A DNA stretch of 46,979 nt, taken from Lachnospiraceae bacterium. Its GTDB lineage: Bacteria > Bacillota > Clostridia > Lachnospirales > Lachnospiraceae. Made by a program: the position numbers and the translations under genes. Each line of letters opens with the position of its first letter. Position 1 is the first letter of the stretch. The stretch is taken from positions 1-46,979 of the forward strand of contig JAFTFD010000372.1 of NCBI GenBank assembly GCA_017449745.1, written 5' to 3'. This document shows, one piece after another, positions 1 through 7,820 of the stretch. Under the pieces are notes generated by a model, which saw nothing but the letters and a program-made list of their open reading frames with translations, did no database searches and was not told where the DNA came from.

Positions 1-57
1 AAGAGAAGCTGCCATGACCAGAGAAAGGCCCATTGCTAACAGCCTTTTTTTGCTCAT
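1..57 (-). CDS. N-terminus of an exported protein (partial, runs off window)
   Basis: Reading leftwards from an ATG at 57-55, the 19 codons before the window edge give a short basic start (MSKKR) and then a hydrophobic run with small residues, a typical start of a signal peptide or lipoprotein signal. A strong AGGAGG-like ribosome binding site lies at 66-75 with normal spacing. The gene follows rplI on the same strand after about 230 bases of structured DNA. The family cannot be named because the mature protein is outside the window. The replicative helicase dnaB, often found after rplI in Firmicutes, would not carry a signal peptide, so this is something else. Confidence 0.7.
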   Translation of the reverse strand, partial: MSKKRLLAMGLSLVMAASL

Positions 58-122
58 TTTTCAGTTTCCTCCTTATAAGAAATTTTTATAATAAACACAC
101 TGCTGTGATTATTAACGATGAT

Positions 123-239
123 CCGGTGCACCGGCACTTTTCCAAAAATGCCGAAGCGCTCTGCGCGGAGGCAACATGACGAAAAATCCGCGGAGGCGGT
201 TTTTCGTCTATGATCAGCGGAGGCTGTGCTTCGGCACAG
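123..239. repeat. Structured intergenic element with three GCGGAGGC repeats
   Basis: This stretch between rplI and the partial exported-protein gene is unusually rich in symmetry. It has a perfect 12-base palindrome at 123-134. An 8-base inverted pair (GCCGAAGC at 150-157, GCTTCGGC at 228-235) encloses a long hairpin at 178-208, whose 9-base outer stem GACGAAAAA/TTTTTCGTC continues inward as CCGC/GCGG after a bulge. A competing hairpin CTGTGC-TTCG-GCACAG lies at 224-239. The octamer GCGGAGGC occurs at 165, 190 and 217. No protein reading frame here looks real. It may be a dispersed intergenic repeat or part of the 5' leader of the gene at 1-57. Confidence 0.5.
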
Positions 240-246
240 ACTCCTA

Positions 247-280
247 GTGAAAAATAATTGCATCGGCAATTATTATTCAC
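247..280 (-). terminator. Hairpin just past rplI
   Basis: A 15-base inverted repeat with one mismatch (GTGAAAAATAATTGC against GCAATTATTATTCAC, loop ATCG) begins ten bases after the rplI stop codon. It is placed like a transcription terminator for rplI but lacks a clear T-run on the minus strand, so it may instead be an mRNA 3'-end stabiliser or part of the structured element next to it. Confidence 0.4.
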
Positions 281-289
281 TCTTCTCTG

Positions 290-736
290 TCAAGCCTCTT
301 TGACGAGGACAAATACTCTGCCTGTCACCTGGGGATGCAGTTTGATCGGTACTTCATGCATACCGAAGGCCTTGATCGGGTCATCCAGGACGATCTTCTT
401 CTTGTCGAGATCCAGGTCATGCTGTTTTTTTGCCGCCTCCGCAATTTCCTTGGAGGAGATGGAGCCGAAGACCTTTCCGCCCTCTCCTGCGCGCATGGTG
501 ACCACGATCTGGACTCCCTCCAGGCGCTTTGCCATGGCATTTGCCTCATCCAGACGGATCTGTGCCAGCTTATCCTCATGCGCTTTCTGGAGCTTTAAAT
601 CGTTTTTGTTCTTGTCAGTAGCCTCGACGCCAAGTTTTTTGGGCAGCACAAAATTGCGGGCGTATCCATCGCTCACCTCAACTACCTGGCCCTTTTTCCC
701 CAGTGACTTGACATCCTGCATTAAAATTACTTTCAT
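290..736 (-). CDS. rplI: 50S ribosomal protein L9
   Basis: This 148-residue protein is ribosomal protein L9, a two-domain protein of the large subunit. The start (MKVILMQDVKSLGKKGQ) and the following GYARNFVLPKKL segment are the diagnostic N-domain, followed by the long connecting helix (about residues 40-75) and a C-terminal domain with GKVFGSIS. Length is normal for the family. The start codon has AGGAGGAAA about eight bases upstream. It lies 112 bases downstream of gdpP on the same strand, the usual Firmicute arrangement, and probably shares its transcript. Confidence 0.97.
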   Translation of the reverse strand: MKVILMQDVKSLGKKGQVVEVSDGYARNFVLPKKLGVEATDKNKNDLKLQKAHEDKLAQIRLDEANAMAKRLEGVQIVVTMRAGEGGKVFGSISSKEIAEAAKKQHDLDLDKKKIVLDDPIKAFGMHEVPIKLHPQVTGRVFVLVKEA

Positions 737-848
737 TTGGTATTTCCTCCGTTTTATCTGTGTAACTTGTTTTCCCGCCTGCTTGCCACGGCATTCCCCG
801 AAGGGTGTGGCAGGGATCCTCTTTTGGGCGGCGGGCTGTCCTTTTCCT

Positions 849-2894
849 TTACAGCTGTCCCTCTTCGATCATCGCGTCAATGGTGTGCTTGAGCATTTGG
901 ATCGTCTCCTCGACGGTGCCGTTTTCGATCTGACAGCCTGCTATATTCATATGTCCGCCGCCGCCCATTCGCTCCATGATGACCTGAACGTTCACTTCGT
1001 CGATCGATCTTGCGCTGACAAAGATCTGATTCTGATATTCCGTGAGCACGAAGCTGCCGTGCACTCCCTTTATGTCAAGCAGTTCGTTGGCTGCCTGCGC
1101 GCCGATGACCGTAGGGCTCTGCAGCCCCTCTCCATGGCAGACGGAGATCGCAAAATTCTCCCGGTAGATCTCCGCCTGGGAGACAGCATCCGCCCTCGCC
1201 TTATACTCAAGCGCATTTTCCCTGAAAAGCTTGCGGACTCTGGTGACATCCGTACCGTTCCTGCGAAGGAACGCCGCCGCCTCAAAGGTCCTGACGCCGC
1301 ACTTGTTCTGGAAGTTATTGGTATCGACAACGATACCGGCATACATGACGTCGGCTTCCTCCTGCCGGATCCGGATATTTTCACCCGTATACTGGAGGAT
1401 CTCCGAAACCATTTCACAGGCGGAAGACGCATAGGCCTCCACGTAGGAGAGCGTCGCGTTTTCGATCGTCTCCGTACCTGCCCTGTGGTGATCCAGGACT
1501 ACAATGGACTTACACAGCCGCAGCAGTTCCGGACATTCCGTAATACTGGGTTTATTGACATCAACGACAACGAGTGCCGCATTATCCGACACCTTTTCGA
1601 TTGCCTGCTGGCTCGTATAGAACATATCATCCGGATACTCCGGGTTGTCCTTGAACAGGTCCACCATCGGCGCAAGAGATGTAGAGATCTCATTGAGCAC
1701 GATATGCGCCTCTCTGTTCATCGTCTTGGCGATCCTGTAGATTCCTATACCGGCACCCAGGCAGTCGATATCGCCCAGTCTGTGACCCATGATATAGACC
1801 ACGTCCTTGCCGGAGATGATCTCTTTGAGCGCCTGTGCCTTGACACGGGCTTTGACGCGGGTGCTCTTTTCGACCTGCTGTGTTTTTCCTCCGTAATAGA
1901 TGATATTGTCCGGCATCTTGACGACCGCCTGGTCGCCGCCGCGCCCAAGGGCGAGGTCAATGGCATTGCGCGCGAACTCGTAGTTCTGGGCGTACGTCAT
2001 GCCGTCTACGCCGAAACCAATACTGAGGGTGATCGCCATCTCATTTCCGATGCTGACGGTCTTGACGTCCGCAAGGAGCTCGAAATGAGCCTCCTGCAGA
2101 TACCGCAGCGATTTCTTTCTCAGCAGGACCAGATATTTGTCTTTTTCGATCTTGCTGCAGATACCGTCCATGGAGGCGATATACTTGTTGACTTTTCGGT
2201 CGATGAGCGCGATCAGGAGCGAGCGCCGCACATCCTCGACGCTGTCCAGTGCCTCGTCGTAATTATCCATATAGATGAAGCCGATAACTACGCTCTGGTC
2301 ATCCACTTCCTGGATGGCCATCGTGACGGCCGTCTCATCAAACAGATACAGAGCGATCAGGGCCCCGCTGTATTCCGCATGGTCTATGATATCACTGTCT
2401 TCCGTCATCTGGTCGAGGGGGATCCTGCGCATCTGCGCCCGGTAATTGCCGCCGTCGAATACGATCTTCAGCCGGACTTCCTCATCTCCCGTGGGAAAAG
2501 TATCTTTTGTCAGGGACGGAAACAGGGAAGAGATCTGTCTCTTGAAGACCTTCTCTTTGTGGACAAGTTTATCAAATGCAAAGTTCGTCCAAATGACCCT
2601 GCCGGTCTCATCCAGCACCGCATAAGGAAGATCCAGGTTTTTAAGCAGCCTTCTCTGCACCTGGCCGTATTCCGTCGCAAAACTCACCAACTCGTTCAGA
2701 TAGAGAGACCGGCTGTTCATATATCTGGACAGCACGACGGCCATATAGACGACCAGGACTGCGCTCAGCACGATCCCACTGACCCAGCTGATAAAATAAA
2801 TCAGGATATTCGTGAGGATCAGAAACAGCCCCAGCACCAGCGGCGCGTTGAAATAGGACATGAATCTTCCCTTCATCTTGACACGATTGCTCAT
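849..2894 (-). CDS. gdpP: Cyclic-di-AMP phosphodiesterase GdpP (DHH family)
   Basis: This 681-residue membrane protein matches GdpP, which hydrolyses the second messenger c-di-AMP. Two transmembrane helices fill about residues 15-57. A PAS-like segment follows, then a degenerate GGDEF domain (about 180-310), then the catalytic DHH domain with MGHRLGDIDCLGAG, VVVDVNKPS and VVLDHH. A DHHA1 domain ends with GGGGHMNIAG. The metal-binding Asp and His residues of the DHH motifs are present. The start has GGGGAG at good spacing. It is the first gene of a gdpP-rplI unit with its own promoter at 3008-3036. c-di-AMP control of potassium and osmotic balance is known for the family; nothing here suggests a different role. 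Confidence 0.95.
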   Translation of the reverse strand: MSNRVKMKGRFMSYFNAPLVLGLFLILTNILIYFISWVSGIVLSAVLVVYMAVVLSRYMNSRSLYLNELVSFATEYGQVQRRLLKNLDLPYAVLDETGRVIWTNFAFDKLVHKEKVFKRQISSLFPSLTKDTFPTGDEEVRLKIVFDGGNYRAQMRRIPLDQMTEDSDIIDHAEYSGALIALYLFDETAVTMAIQEVDDQSVVIGFIYMDNYDEALDSVEDVRRSLLIALIDRKVNKYIASMDGICSKIEKDKYLVLLRKKSLRYLQEAHFELLADVKTVSIGNEMAITLSIGFGVDGMTYAQNYEFARNAIDLALGRGGDQAVVKMPDNIIYYGGKTQQVEKSTRVKARVKAQALKEIISGKDVVYIMGHRLGDIDCLGAGIGIYRIAKTMNREAHIVLNEISTSLAPMVDLFKDNPEYPDDMFYTSQQAIEKVSDNAALVVVDVNKPSITECPELLRLCKSIVVLDHHRAGTETIENATLSYVEAYASSACEMVSEILQYTGENIRIRQEEADVMYAGIVVDTNNFQNKCGVRTFEAAAFLRRNGTDVTRVRKLFRENALEYKARADAVSQAEIYRENFAISVCHGEGLQSPTVIGAQAANELLDIKGVHGSFVLTEYQNQIFVSARSIDEVNVQVIMERMGGGGHMNIAGCQIENGTVEETIQMLKHTIDAMIEEGQL

Positions 2895-3007
2895 TTTCTC
2901 CCCTTTTCCGGGACTGCACGGATAGGATCCCGTTCGCCGCCCGGGCTTGCGCTTTTTGCAGGCAGCTTTCTGCCTGAAACCGCTTAAGGCAACAGTATAA
3001 CTAATAT

Positions 3008-3036
3008 ATTATACACTGTAAGCCCGTATTCGGCAA
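3008..3036 (-). promoter_or_regulatory. Sigma-70 promoter of gdpP-rplI
   Basis: On the minus strand TTGCCG (3031-3036) and TATAAT (3008-3013) are separated by 17 bases, 114 bases before the gdpP start codon. A perfect CAGGCAG-CTTT-CTGCCTG hairpin at 2959-2976 lies in the predicted leader. Confidence 0.7.
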
Positions 3037-3068
3037 ATTTGGAGATAAGCCATTCATCATCATTATCA

Positions 3069-3307
3069 GGCTCACGGGGGCGTGTCTGCTGTATGCGGCT
3101 TCTTCGTGAAGATCCACTAACATTTCTCATTCTCTTCACTCGGGCAGCGCCTTAAACTCGTTTCCGGCGCTGATGCACCGGAAACTCAGACAGGCGGCGG
3201 CTCAGGCGTCAGTGATACTGCCGCCTTCGACCCTCCCTCCGTTCATGAGAAATGAAGTGGATCTGACACTCAGGCGCAAGCAAACAGCAGACACGCCCCC
3301 GTGAGCC
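3069..3307. other. Large nested inverted repeat, candidate structured RNA or MITE-like element
   Basis: Perfect 24-base inverted repeats at 3069-3092 and 3284-3307 bracket a second paired region: 3110-3118 with 3256-3264, and 3121-3130 with 3245-3254. Inside are two mutually exclusive hairpins, CAGCGCC (3145-3151) with GGCGCTG (3166-3172) or GTTTCCGG (3160-3167) with CCGGAAAC (3178-3185), and a third pair AGGCGGC/GCCGCCT (3192-3198, 3220-3226). The whole 239 bases can fold as one long arm ending in a multi-branch loop. It lies between the rpsR terminator and the gdpP promoter and overlaps no credible reading frame. I see no target-site duplication at its edges. The transcribed strand is unknown. 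Confidence 0.6.
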
Positions 3308-3355
3308 CGAACTGGTTATTGACATATCCAGCCGCCTTCAAACAGACATATTTCC

Positions 3356-3390
3356 GGCAAAAAGAAAACCGGCAGTTTCCTGCCGGTTTT
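3356..3390 (-). terminator. Intrinsic terminator of rpsF-ssb-rpsR
   Basis: An 11-base perfect stem (AAAACCGGCAG/CTGCCGGTTTT, loop of four) at 3365-3390 is followed on the minus strand by CTTTTTG, 22 bases after the rpsR stop codon. Confidence 0.9.
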
Positions 3391-3412
3391 CGTGATCCAC
3401 ATAGATATGTAA

Positions 3413-3676
3413 TTATCTCTCTGCGTAAGGAAGGATCGCAATGTGGCGAGCTCTCTTGATCGCTGTTGTGAGCTCTCTCTGGTGTGTTGCGCATGTTCCT
3501 GTGATTCTTCTGGGAAGGATCTTGCCTCCCTCGGAGACGAACTTGCGAAGCTTTGCACCATCCTTGTAATCAATTGCGTTATCTTTACCGCAGAAAACAC
3601 AAACCTTCTTTTTTCTGTGGAAATTGCTCTTTCTTCTGAAAGGGGCATCGCCTTTCTCGGTCTTATTAAAAGCCAT
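3413..3676 (-). CDS. rpsR: 30S ribosomal protein S18
   Basis: This 87-residue protein is ribosomal protein S18 of the small-subunit platform. It has the family core [25 protein letters not shown] and [20 protein letters not shown]. The cysteine pattern (CxxC plus a later Cys) is of the zinc-binding type. An in-frame ATG exists four codons upstream at 3688, but GGAGG lies inside those codons at the right distance from the ATG at 3676, so the shorter start is chosen. It is the last gene of the rpsF-ssb-rpsR operon, 68 bases after ssb, and is followed by a strong terminator. Confidence 0.96.
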   Translation of the reverse strand: MAFNKTEKGDAPFRRKSNFHRKKKVCVFCGKDNAIDYKDGAKLRKFVSEGGKILPRRITGTCATHQRELTTAIKRARHIAILPYAER

Positions 3677-3744
3677 GATTTCCTCCAATCAACTAATCCC
3701 TATTGCTGCCGCCCTCTAGTCTTTGCTCAGGCGGTCGATCCGCG

Positions 3745-4284
3745 TCATGAGAAAGGAAGCTCTTCGTCGATTCCATCCGGAATGTTCATAAAGCCATCGA
3801 TCGCGCCGGAGGGCTCTTCTCTGGCCGGTGCGGACGCACCGCCGAAGCCTCCTGCTGACTGATAAGACTGCTGTCCGAAAGACTGCTCGGGAGCTCCGAA
3901 GCCGGATCCGCCCTGCCAGCCGCCGAAATCACCGCCGGCTCCCTGACTGTTCCTGCTCTCCGCAAACTCCTGGTCCTCAACAACGACATCCGTCGTATAG
4001 ACCTTCTGTCCGTCCTTGTTCGTGTAGCTGCCGGTCTGGATCCTTCCGGATACACAGATCTTGGTGCCTTTGTGGAGATATTTCTCCGCGAACTCCGCAG
4101 ACTTACCGAAAGTAACGCAGCTGATAAAATCAGCAGTTGCCTGGTCCGGTGTCTGAGCGGTACGGCTCGTACGTCTTCTGTCAACAGCGAGCGTATATCT
4201 TGCGATCGCCATCGAATTGTCGCCCTGTGAATATCTCACATCGGGATCTCTTGTCAAACGTCCCATCAGGATTACTCTGTTCAT
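3745..4284 (-). CDS. ssb: Single-stranded DNA-binding protein
   Basis: This 179-residue protein is SSB, which coats single-stranded DNA in replication and repair. The OB-fold occupies about residues 1-110 (MNRVILMGRLTRDPDVRYSQG, FGKSAEFAEKYLHKG, VSGRIQTGSYTNKDG). A Gly/Gln/Ser-rich flexible tail follows, and the acidic tip DEELPFS binds partner proteins in this family. It sits between rpsF (18 bases upstream) and rpsR, the classic bacterial operon. Length is normal. Confidence 0.96.
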   Translation of the reverse strand: MNRVILMGRLTRDPDVRYSQGDNSMAIARYTLAVDRRRTSRTAQTPDQATADFISCVTFGKSAEFAEKYLHKGTKICVSGRIQTGSYTNKDGQKVYTTDVVVEDQEFAESRNSQGAGGDFGGWQGGSGFGAPEQSFGQQSYQSAGGFGGASAPAREEPSGAIDGFMNIPDGIDEELPFS

Positions 4285-4302
4285 AGTGTCCTCTGCTTTC
4301 TG

Positions 4303-4593
4303 TTAAGCTTCGTCCTGTTTTACGCACAGATATCTGATGACATTGTCCATAATGCGCATACGGCTTTCGATTTCCGCATTGCCTGTACCGTCGGACTCGA
4401 ACTGAATGAAGTAATAATAGCCCTCATTCATCTTCTGAATCTCGTAAGCAAGTTTCTTCTTGCCCCAGTCATCGACATTCGTCACGGTGCCGCCGAATCT
4501 CTCGACAAGCGCCTTGCAGTTGTCAACGACCGCAGTTCTGGCTTCATCGTCAATCTGCGCATTCACAACAACGGCTAACTCGTATTTGTTCAT
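4303..4593 (-). CDS. rpsF: 30S ribosomal protein S6
   Basis: This 96-residue protein is ribosomal protein S6, which binds S18 on the platform of the small subunit. The motifs YELAVVVNAQ, the WGKKKLAYEIQ segment and EGYYYFIQF are typical. The start has AAGGAGGT at good spacing. It is the first gene of rpsF-ssb-rpsR, with a promoter at 4677-4706. In other bacteria the S6:S18 pair binds the rpsF leader to repress it; see the leader finding. Confidence 0.96.
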   Translation of the reverse strand: MNKYELAVVVNAQIDDEARTAVVDNCKALVERFGGTVTNVDDWGKKKLAYEIQKMNEGYYYFIQFESDGTGNAEIESRMRIMDNVIRYLCVKQDEA

Positions 4594-4676
4594 GTGCTTT
4601 TACCTCCTTCTGGTCTCTGGCTCTCACGGCTAAATGAGAACAAGGAAAAATAAGGGATGAATCCCCACGGAGATTT

Positions 4677-4706
4677 AGTATACCACGGAGATCCATCCCA
4701 ATTCAA
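4677..4706 (-). promoter_or_regulatory. Promoter of rpsF-ssb-rpsR with a 10-base direct repeat
   Basis: On the minus strand TTGAAT (4701-4706) and TATACT (4677-4682) are separated by 18 bases, 84 bases before the rpsF start. The decamer CCACGGAGAT (plus-strand reading) occurs at 4665-4674 and 4683-4692, on either side of the -10 box. Confidence 0.65.
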
Positions 4707-4792
4707 GTACATTTTTTATCAGTGTTTCTATTCACAGTCCGTAATGACAGGGTGTTACAGACGTCGTGCCTGCACGTAAGGCTATGGACAGA

Positions 4793-5680
4793 TTAGTCCT
4801 CAAAGGGAATGACTGCGCCGTCATATTTGCCGTTGATGAACTCTTTGATCGCATCGGACTTAAGGACACCTACAAGGGCCTTGATCGCCTCGGACTCTTC
4901 ATTTCCTTCTTTAACAGCAATGACATTCACGTAGGTCTTTGCCGCCTCGGAATCGGAGGTCTCGTATGCGATGGAATCCTGGCCTACAGACAGGCCTGCT
5001 GCCAGAGCGTAGTTTCCGTTCAGGACGACAAAAGCGACCTCATCCTTTACTCTGGCCACCTGTGCAGCTTCCAGCTCAAGGATCTCGACGTTCTTAAGAT
5101 TCTCGACGATATCCAGGACAGTCGCTGTCAGGCCTGCATCCTCTTTCAGTTTCAGGATCCCGTTTGCCTCCAGCAGGAGCAGTGCTCTCGCCTCATTGGT
5201 CGTATCGTTCGGAACTGCGATCGTATCGCCGTCAGCGAGCTCGTCCAGAGAAGCCTTTGTTCCGGGATAGATCCCGAAGGGCTCATAGTGGATGCCGCCT
5301 GCATTGACAAGGTGTGTGCCCTGTTCCGCATTAAAGGAATCGAGGTAAGGAATATGCTGGAAATAGTTTGCGTCGAAATCGCCGCTCTCAACAACGAGGT
5401 TAGGCTGTACGTAGTCCTCAAATTCCGTCACCTTCAGTTCCCAACCCTGCTCTGCAAGGAGCGGTGCGGCCTCTGCCAGGATCTCCGCATGGGGAGTTGT
5501 GGATGCTGCGACTGTGATCGTGCCTTTTGCTTCTGCGGGAGCCTCAGCGGGCGTCTCTGCTGCCTCTTCAGCAGGAGCCTCTGCAGCAGGTGCGGAAGCG
5601 GTGCTGCCGCCGCAGGCCGCAAGAGAAAGTGCCAAAACACAAGCTGCGCCAAGTGCTAAGAGTTTCTTGACATTTTTCAT
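4793..5680 (-). CDS. metQ: MetQ/NlpA-family substrate-binding lipoprotein
   Basis: This 295-residue lipoprotein resembles MetQ, the extracellular binding protein of D/L-methionine ABC importers. It has a signal peptide with lipobox LAAC, an Ala/Glu/Pro-rich linker (about residues 27-52), then the NlpA fold with ITVAASTTPHAEIL, FEDYVQPN, FDANYFQHIPYLD, the GIHYEPFGIYPG segment and IAVPNDTTNEARAL. The ATG at 5680 is chosen because AGGAGG lies at 5691-5696; an upstream in-frame ATG at 5725 has no such site. The usual partners metN and metI are not seen on either side, so the importer core must be elsewhere. Methionine as the ligand is inferred from the family only. Confidence 0.85.
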   Translation of the reverse strand: MKNVKKLLALGAACVLALSLAACGGSTASAPAAEAPAEEAAETPAEAPAEAKGTITVAASTTPHAEILAEAAPLLAEQGWELKVTEFEDYVQPNLVVESGDFDANYFQHIPYLDSFNAEQGTHLVNAGGIHYEPFGIYPGTKASLDELADGDTIAVPNDTTNEARALLLLEANGILKLKEDAGLTATVLDIVENLKNVEILELEAAQVARVKDEVAFVVLNGNYALAAGLSVGQDSIAYETSDSEAAKTYVNVIAVKEGNEESEAIKALVGVLKSDAIKEFINGKYDGAVIPFED

Positions 5681-5825
5681 AATAGTTTTTCCTCCTGAAA
5701 AAATAAAATATATCTTTCCTGTCAAAAGACAGAATTGCCTGTCCGTGAGTGCATGAAACCACGGTGCTGCTTCTGTCTTCCGACCCTTGCATCATATGCT
5801 CAGATCTTCCTTTCGTCAATATTTT

Positions 5826-6554
5826 TTACGGGATCTGGTCCAGGACTTCGCCGATACTGCCGCTGATCACAAGGTCTGCCTGCGCGTCCCTGGAGGTGGC
5901 GCTGCGGTTGATCAGCACGAGCTTGTTTCCGCGGTAGTAATCGATCAGTCCCGCTGCCGGATAGACAACGAGCGATGTCCCGCCGATGATCAGGACATCC
6001 GCCTCTGCGATCGCACGGACTGCCCGGTTCATGATATCCATGTCGAGGCCTTCTTCGTACAGGACCACATCCGGCTTGACCCTGCCGCCGCACTTGGGGC
6101 AGAAAGGTATTCCGTCGGAATGAAGGACATGCTGCACGTCATAAAAAGCCCCGCATTTTTCGCAGTAGTTGCGAAGGACGCTTCCATGGAGCTCCAGGAC
6201 ATTCACGCTTCCGGCCGCCTGATGCAGCCCGTCAATATTCTGCGTGATGACTGCCTTGAGTTTTCCCTCTTTCTCCCACTGCGCGAGTTTGAGGTGGGCC
6301 TTGTTCGGCCTGGCCTTTTCCCCCGGGATCAGGATCTTGTTTTTGTAAAAACGGAAGAACTCCTCCGGATATCTCCTGTAAAAAGTATGGCTCAGGATCG
6401 TCTCCGGCGGATAATCATATTCCTGGTTATACAGGCCGTCGACGCTCCTGAAATCCGGGATCCCGCTCTCCGTGGATACGCCGGCTCCTCCAAAGAACAC
6501 GATGTTGTCAGTCCCCGCAATGATTTCCTTTAATCTCTCGATCTCCGATGTCAT
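5826..6554 (-). CDS. cobB: Sir2-family NAD-dependent protein deacylase
   Basis: This 242-residue protein is a sirtuin, which removes acyl groups from lysines using NAD. It shows the NAD-binding GGAGVSTESGIPDFRS near the N-terminus, TQNIDGLHQAAGS, the catalytic His in LEL-HGS, four zinc cysteines in two CxxC pairs (CEKC and CPKC), GGTSLVVYPAAG and a C-terminal INRSAT segment. GGGGGGAG at 6556-6563 fixes the start at 6554 rather than the longer frame. It follows ilvE after a hairpin, so it is probably expressed by read-through or from a weak promoter. Confidence 0.93.
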   Translation of the reverse strand: MTSEIERLKEIIAGTDNIVFFGGAGVSTESGIPDFRSVDGLYNQEYDYPPETILSHTFYRRYPEEFFRFYKNKILIPGEKARPNKAHLKLAQWEKEGKLKAVITQNIDGLHQAAGSVNVLELHGSVLRNYCEKCGAFYDVQHVLHSDGIPFCPKCGGRVKPDVVLYEEGLDMDIMNRAVRAIAEADVLIIGGTSLVVYPAAGLIDYYRGNKLVLINRSATSRDAQADLVISGSIGEVLDQIP

Positions 6555-6589
6555 TTTCTCCCCCCTTTCTGAACACCCGGATATGCAAA

Positions 6590-6618
6590 GATCCTCCCGA
6601 CAGAGCATCGGGAGGATC
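6590..6618 (-). terminator. Hairpin terminator after ilvE
   Basis: A perfect 11-base stem (GATCCTCCCGA/TCGGGAGGATC, loop of seven) lies 12 bases after the ilvE stop codon. On the minus strand it is followed only by TTT, so it may be leaky and let some transcripts continue into the sirtuin gene. Confidence 0.65.
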
Positions 6619-6629
6619 ACATGTTCTAC

Positions 6630-7661
6630 TTATTTAACTCTTACGATCCAGCCCTCCGGTGCCTCGATGGAGCCCATCTGGATGCCTGTCAGCGTCTCGC
6701 GCAGTTTGGTCATGCCGGGGCCCATCTCCTCCATACCGCTGGCAAAATCGATGTCCGTTCCGTGATCATTGATCCTGCCGATCGGAGAGATGACAGCAGC
6801 CGTTCCGCACAGGCCGCACTCCTTGAAGTTTCCGGCCTTGACCTCTTCCCAGTAGACCGGTCTCTCAACGACCTTCATGCCAAGATAGTGTTCTGCTACA
6901 TATACGAGGCTTCTGCGTGTGATCGAAGGCAGAATGCTCTCGGACTGAGGCACGATCAGTTGATCGTCCTGGTCAATAAAGAGGATGTTCGCACCGCCGG
7001 TCTCCTCGACCTTGGTCCTGGTAGCTGCATCCAGGTAGATATTCTCAGCGTAGCCCTCCTCATGTGCCGTCACGATCGCGTGCAGGCTCATGGCGTAGTT
7101 AAGGCCGGCCTTGATGTTGCCGGTTCCCTTCGGTGCCGCGCGGTCGTAATCACTGATCTTGACGACGATCGGCTTTGCGCCGCCCTTGAAATAGGGGCCG
7201 ACGGGAGTCGTGAAAATACGGAACTGATACTCATCCGCGGGCTTAACGCCGATAACGGGGCTGATGCCGAAGGTATAAGGGCGGATATAAAGGGTAGCGC
7301 CTGTTCCATAAGGGGGTACCCACGCCTCATTGGCCTCAACGGTCTTGACGACGGCATCGATAAATTTGTCTACAGGATAGGGAGGGATCTCCAGACGCAG
7401 AGCGGAATCATACATTCTCTGTGCGTTCAGATCCGGGCGGAAAGTCACGATATGTCCGTCCACTGTCTCATAAGCCTTCAGTCCCTCAAAGACAGACTGG
7501 GAATACTGCAGAACGCCGGCATCCTCGCTCATCAGGATCATGTCATCGCTGATCAGCGCGCCATCATCCCATGCGCCGCCCTTGTAGTTCGCAACAAACC
7601 TCTTGTCCGTCTTCATATAGGCGAAGCCCAGGTTTCCCCAGTCAAGATTTTTCTTTTCCAT
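6630..7661 (-). CDS. ilvE: Branched-chain amino acid aminotransferase
   Basis: This 343-residue PLP enzyme of fold-type IV interconverts leucine, isoleucine and valine with their 2-oxo acids using glutamate or 2-oxoglutarate. Typical segments are SVFEGLKAY, RPDLNAQRM, YIRPYTFG and the PLP-lysine segment GNIKAGLNYA, followed by EETGGANILF, SILPSITRRS and ECGLCGTAAVISPIG. Length matches the eukaryote-like BCAT group common in clostridia. The start has AGAGGAG upstream. It has its own promoter and about 130 bases of leader, and ends at a hairpin before the sirtuin gene. Confidence 0.94.
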   Translation of the reverse strand: MEKKNLDWGNLGFAYMKTDKRFVANYKGGAWDDGALISDDMILMSEDAGVLQYSQSVFEGLKAYETVDGHIVTFRPDLNAQRMYDSALRLEIPPYPVDKFIDAVVKTVEANEAWVPPYGTGATLYIRPYTFGISPVIGVKPADEYQFRIFTTPVGPYFKGGAKPIVVKISDYDRAAPKGTGNIKAGLNYAMSLHAIVTAHEEGYAENIYLDAATRTKVEETGGANILFIDQDDQLIVPQSESILPSITRRSLVYVAEHYLGMKVVERPVYWEEVKAGNFKECGLCGTAAVISPIGRINDHGTDIDFASGMEEMGPGMTKLRETLTGIQMGSIEAPEGWIVRVK

Positions 7662-7738
7662 CCTGTTTCTCCTCTCCGGTTTAACTAGATTGCTGCCCGT
7701 ATTCTCAGAATCACGGCAGCGAAGTACCTCTTGCTATG

Positions 7739-7820
7739 ATATTCCTCTTCCCTTTTATATTTCAATAGCAATATTCCTCTTGGCGAAATAATTATATCAA
7801 AAAAATATATTAAAAAGTTA
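7739..7820 (-). promoter_or_regulatory. ilvE promoter and repeat-bearing leader
   Basis: On the minus strand TATAAT lies at 7791-7796 with a weak TTAACT at 7815-7820 (loose spacing). Downstream in the leader the 11-mer ATATTCCTCTT (plus reading) occurs at 7739-7749 and 7771-7781. The two repeats lie next to a 7-base TTGCTAT/ATAGCAA pair that could form a hairpin. I see no T-box sequence. Confidence 0.5.

Noticed and set aside
258-2987. A 909-codon plus-strand open frame antisense to rplI and gdpP
   Set aside because: It mirrors the codon structure of two well-supported minus-strand genes, has no ribosome binding site and no recognisable domain.
3069-3307. Insertion sequence with terminal inverted repeats
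   Set aside because: There is no transposase frame and no visible target-site duplication; kept only as a possible MITE or structured RNA.
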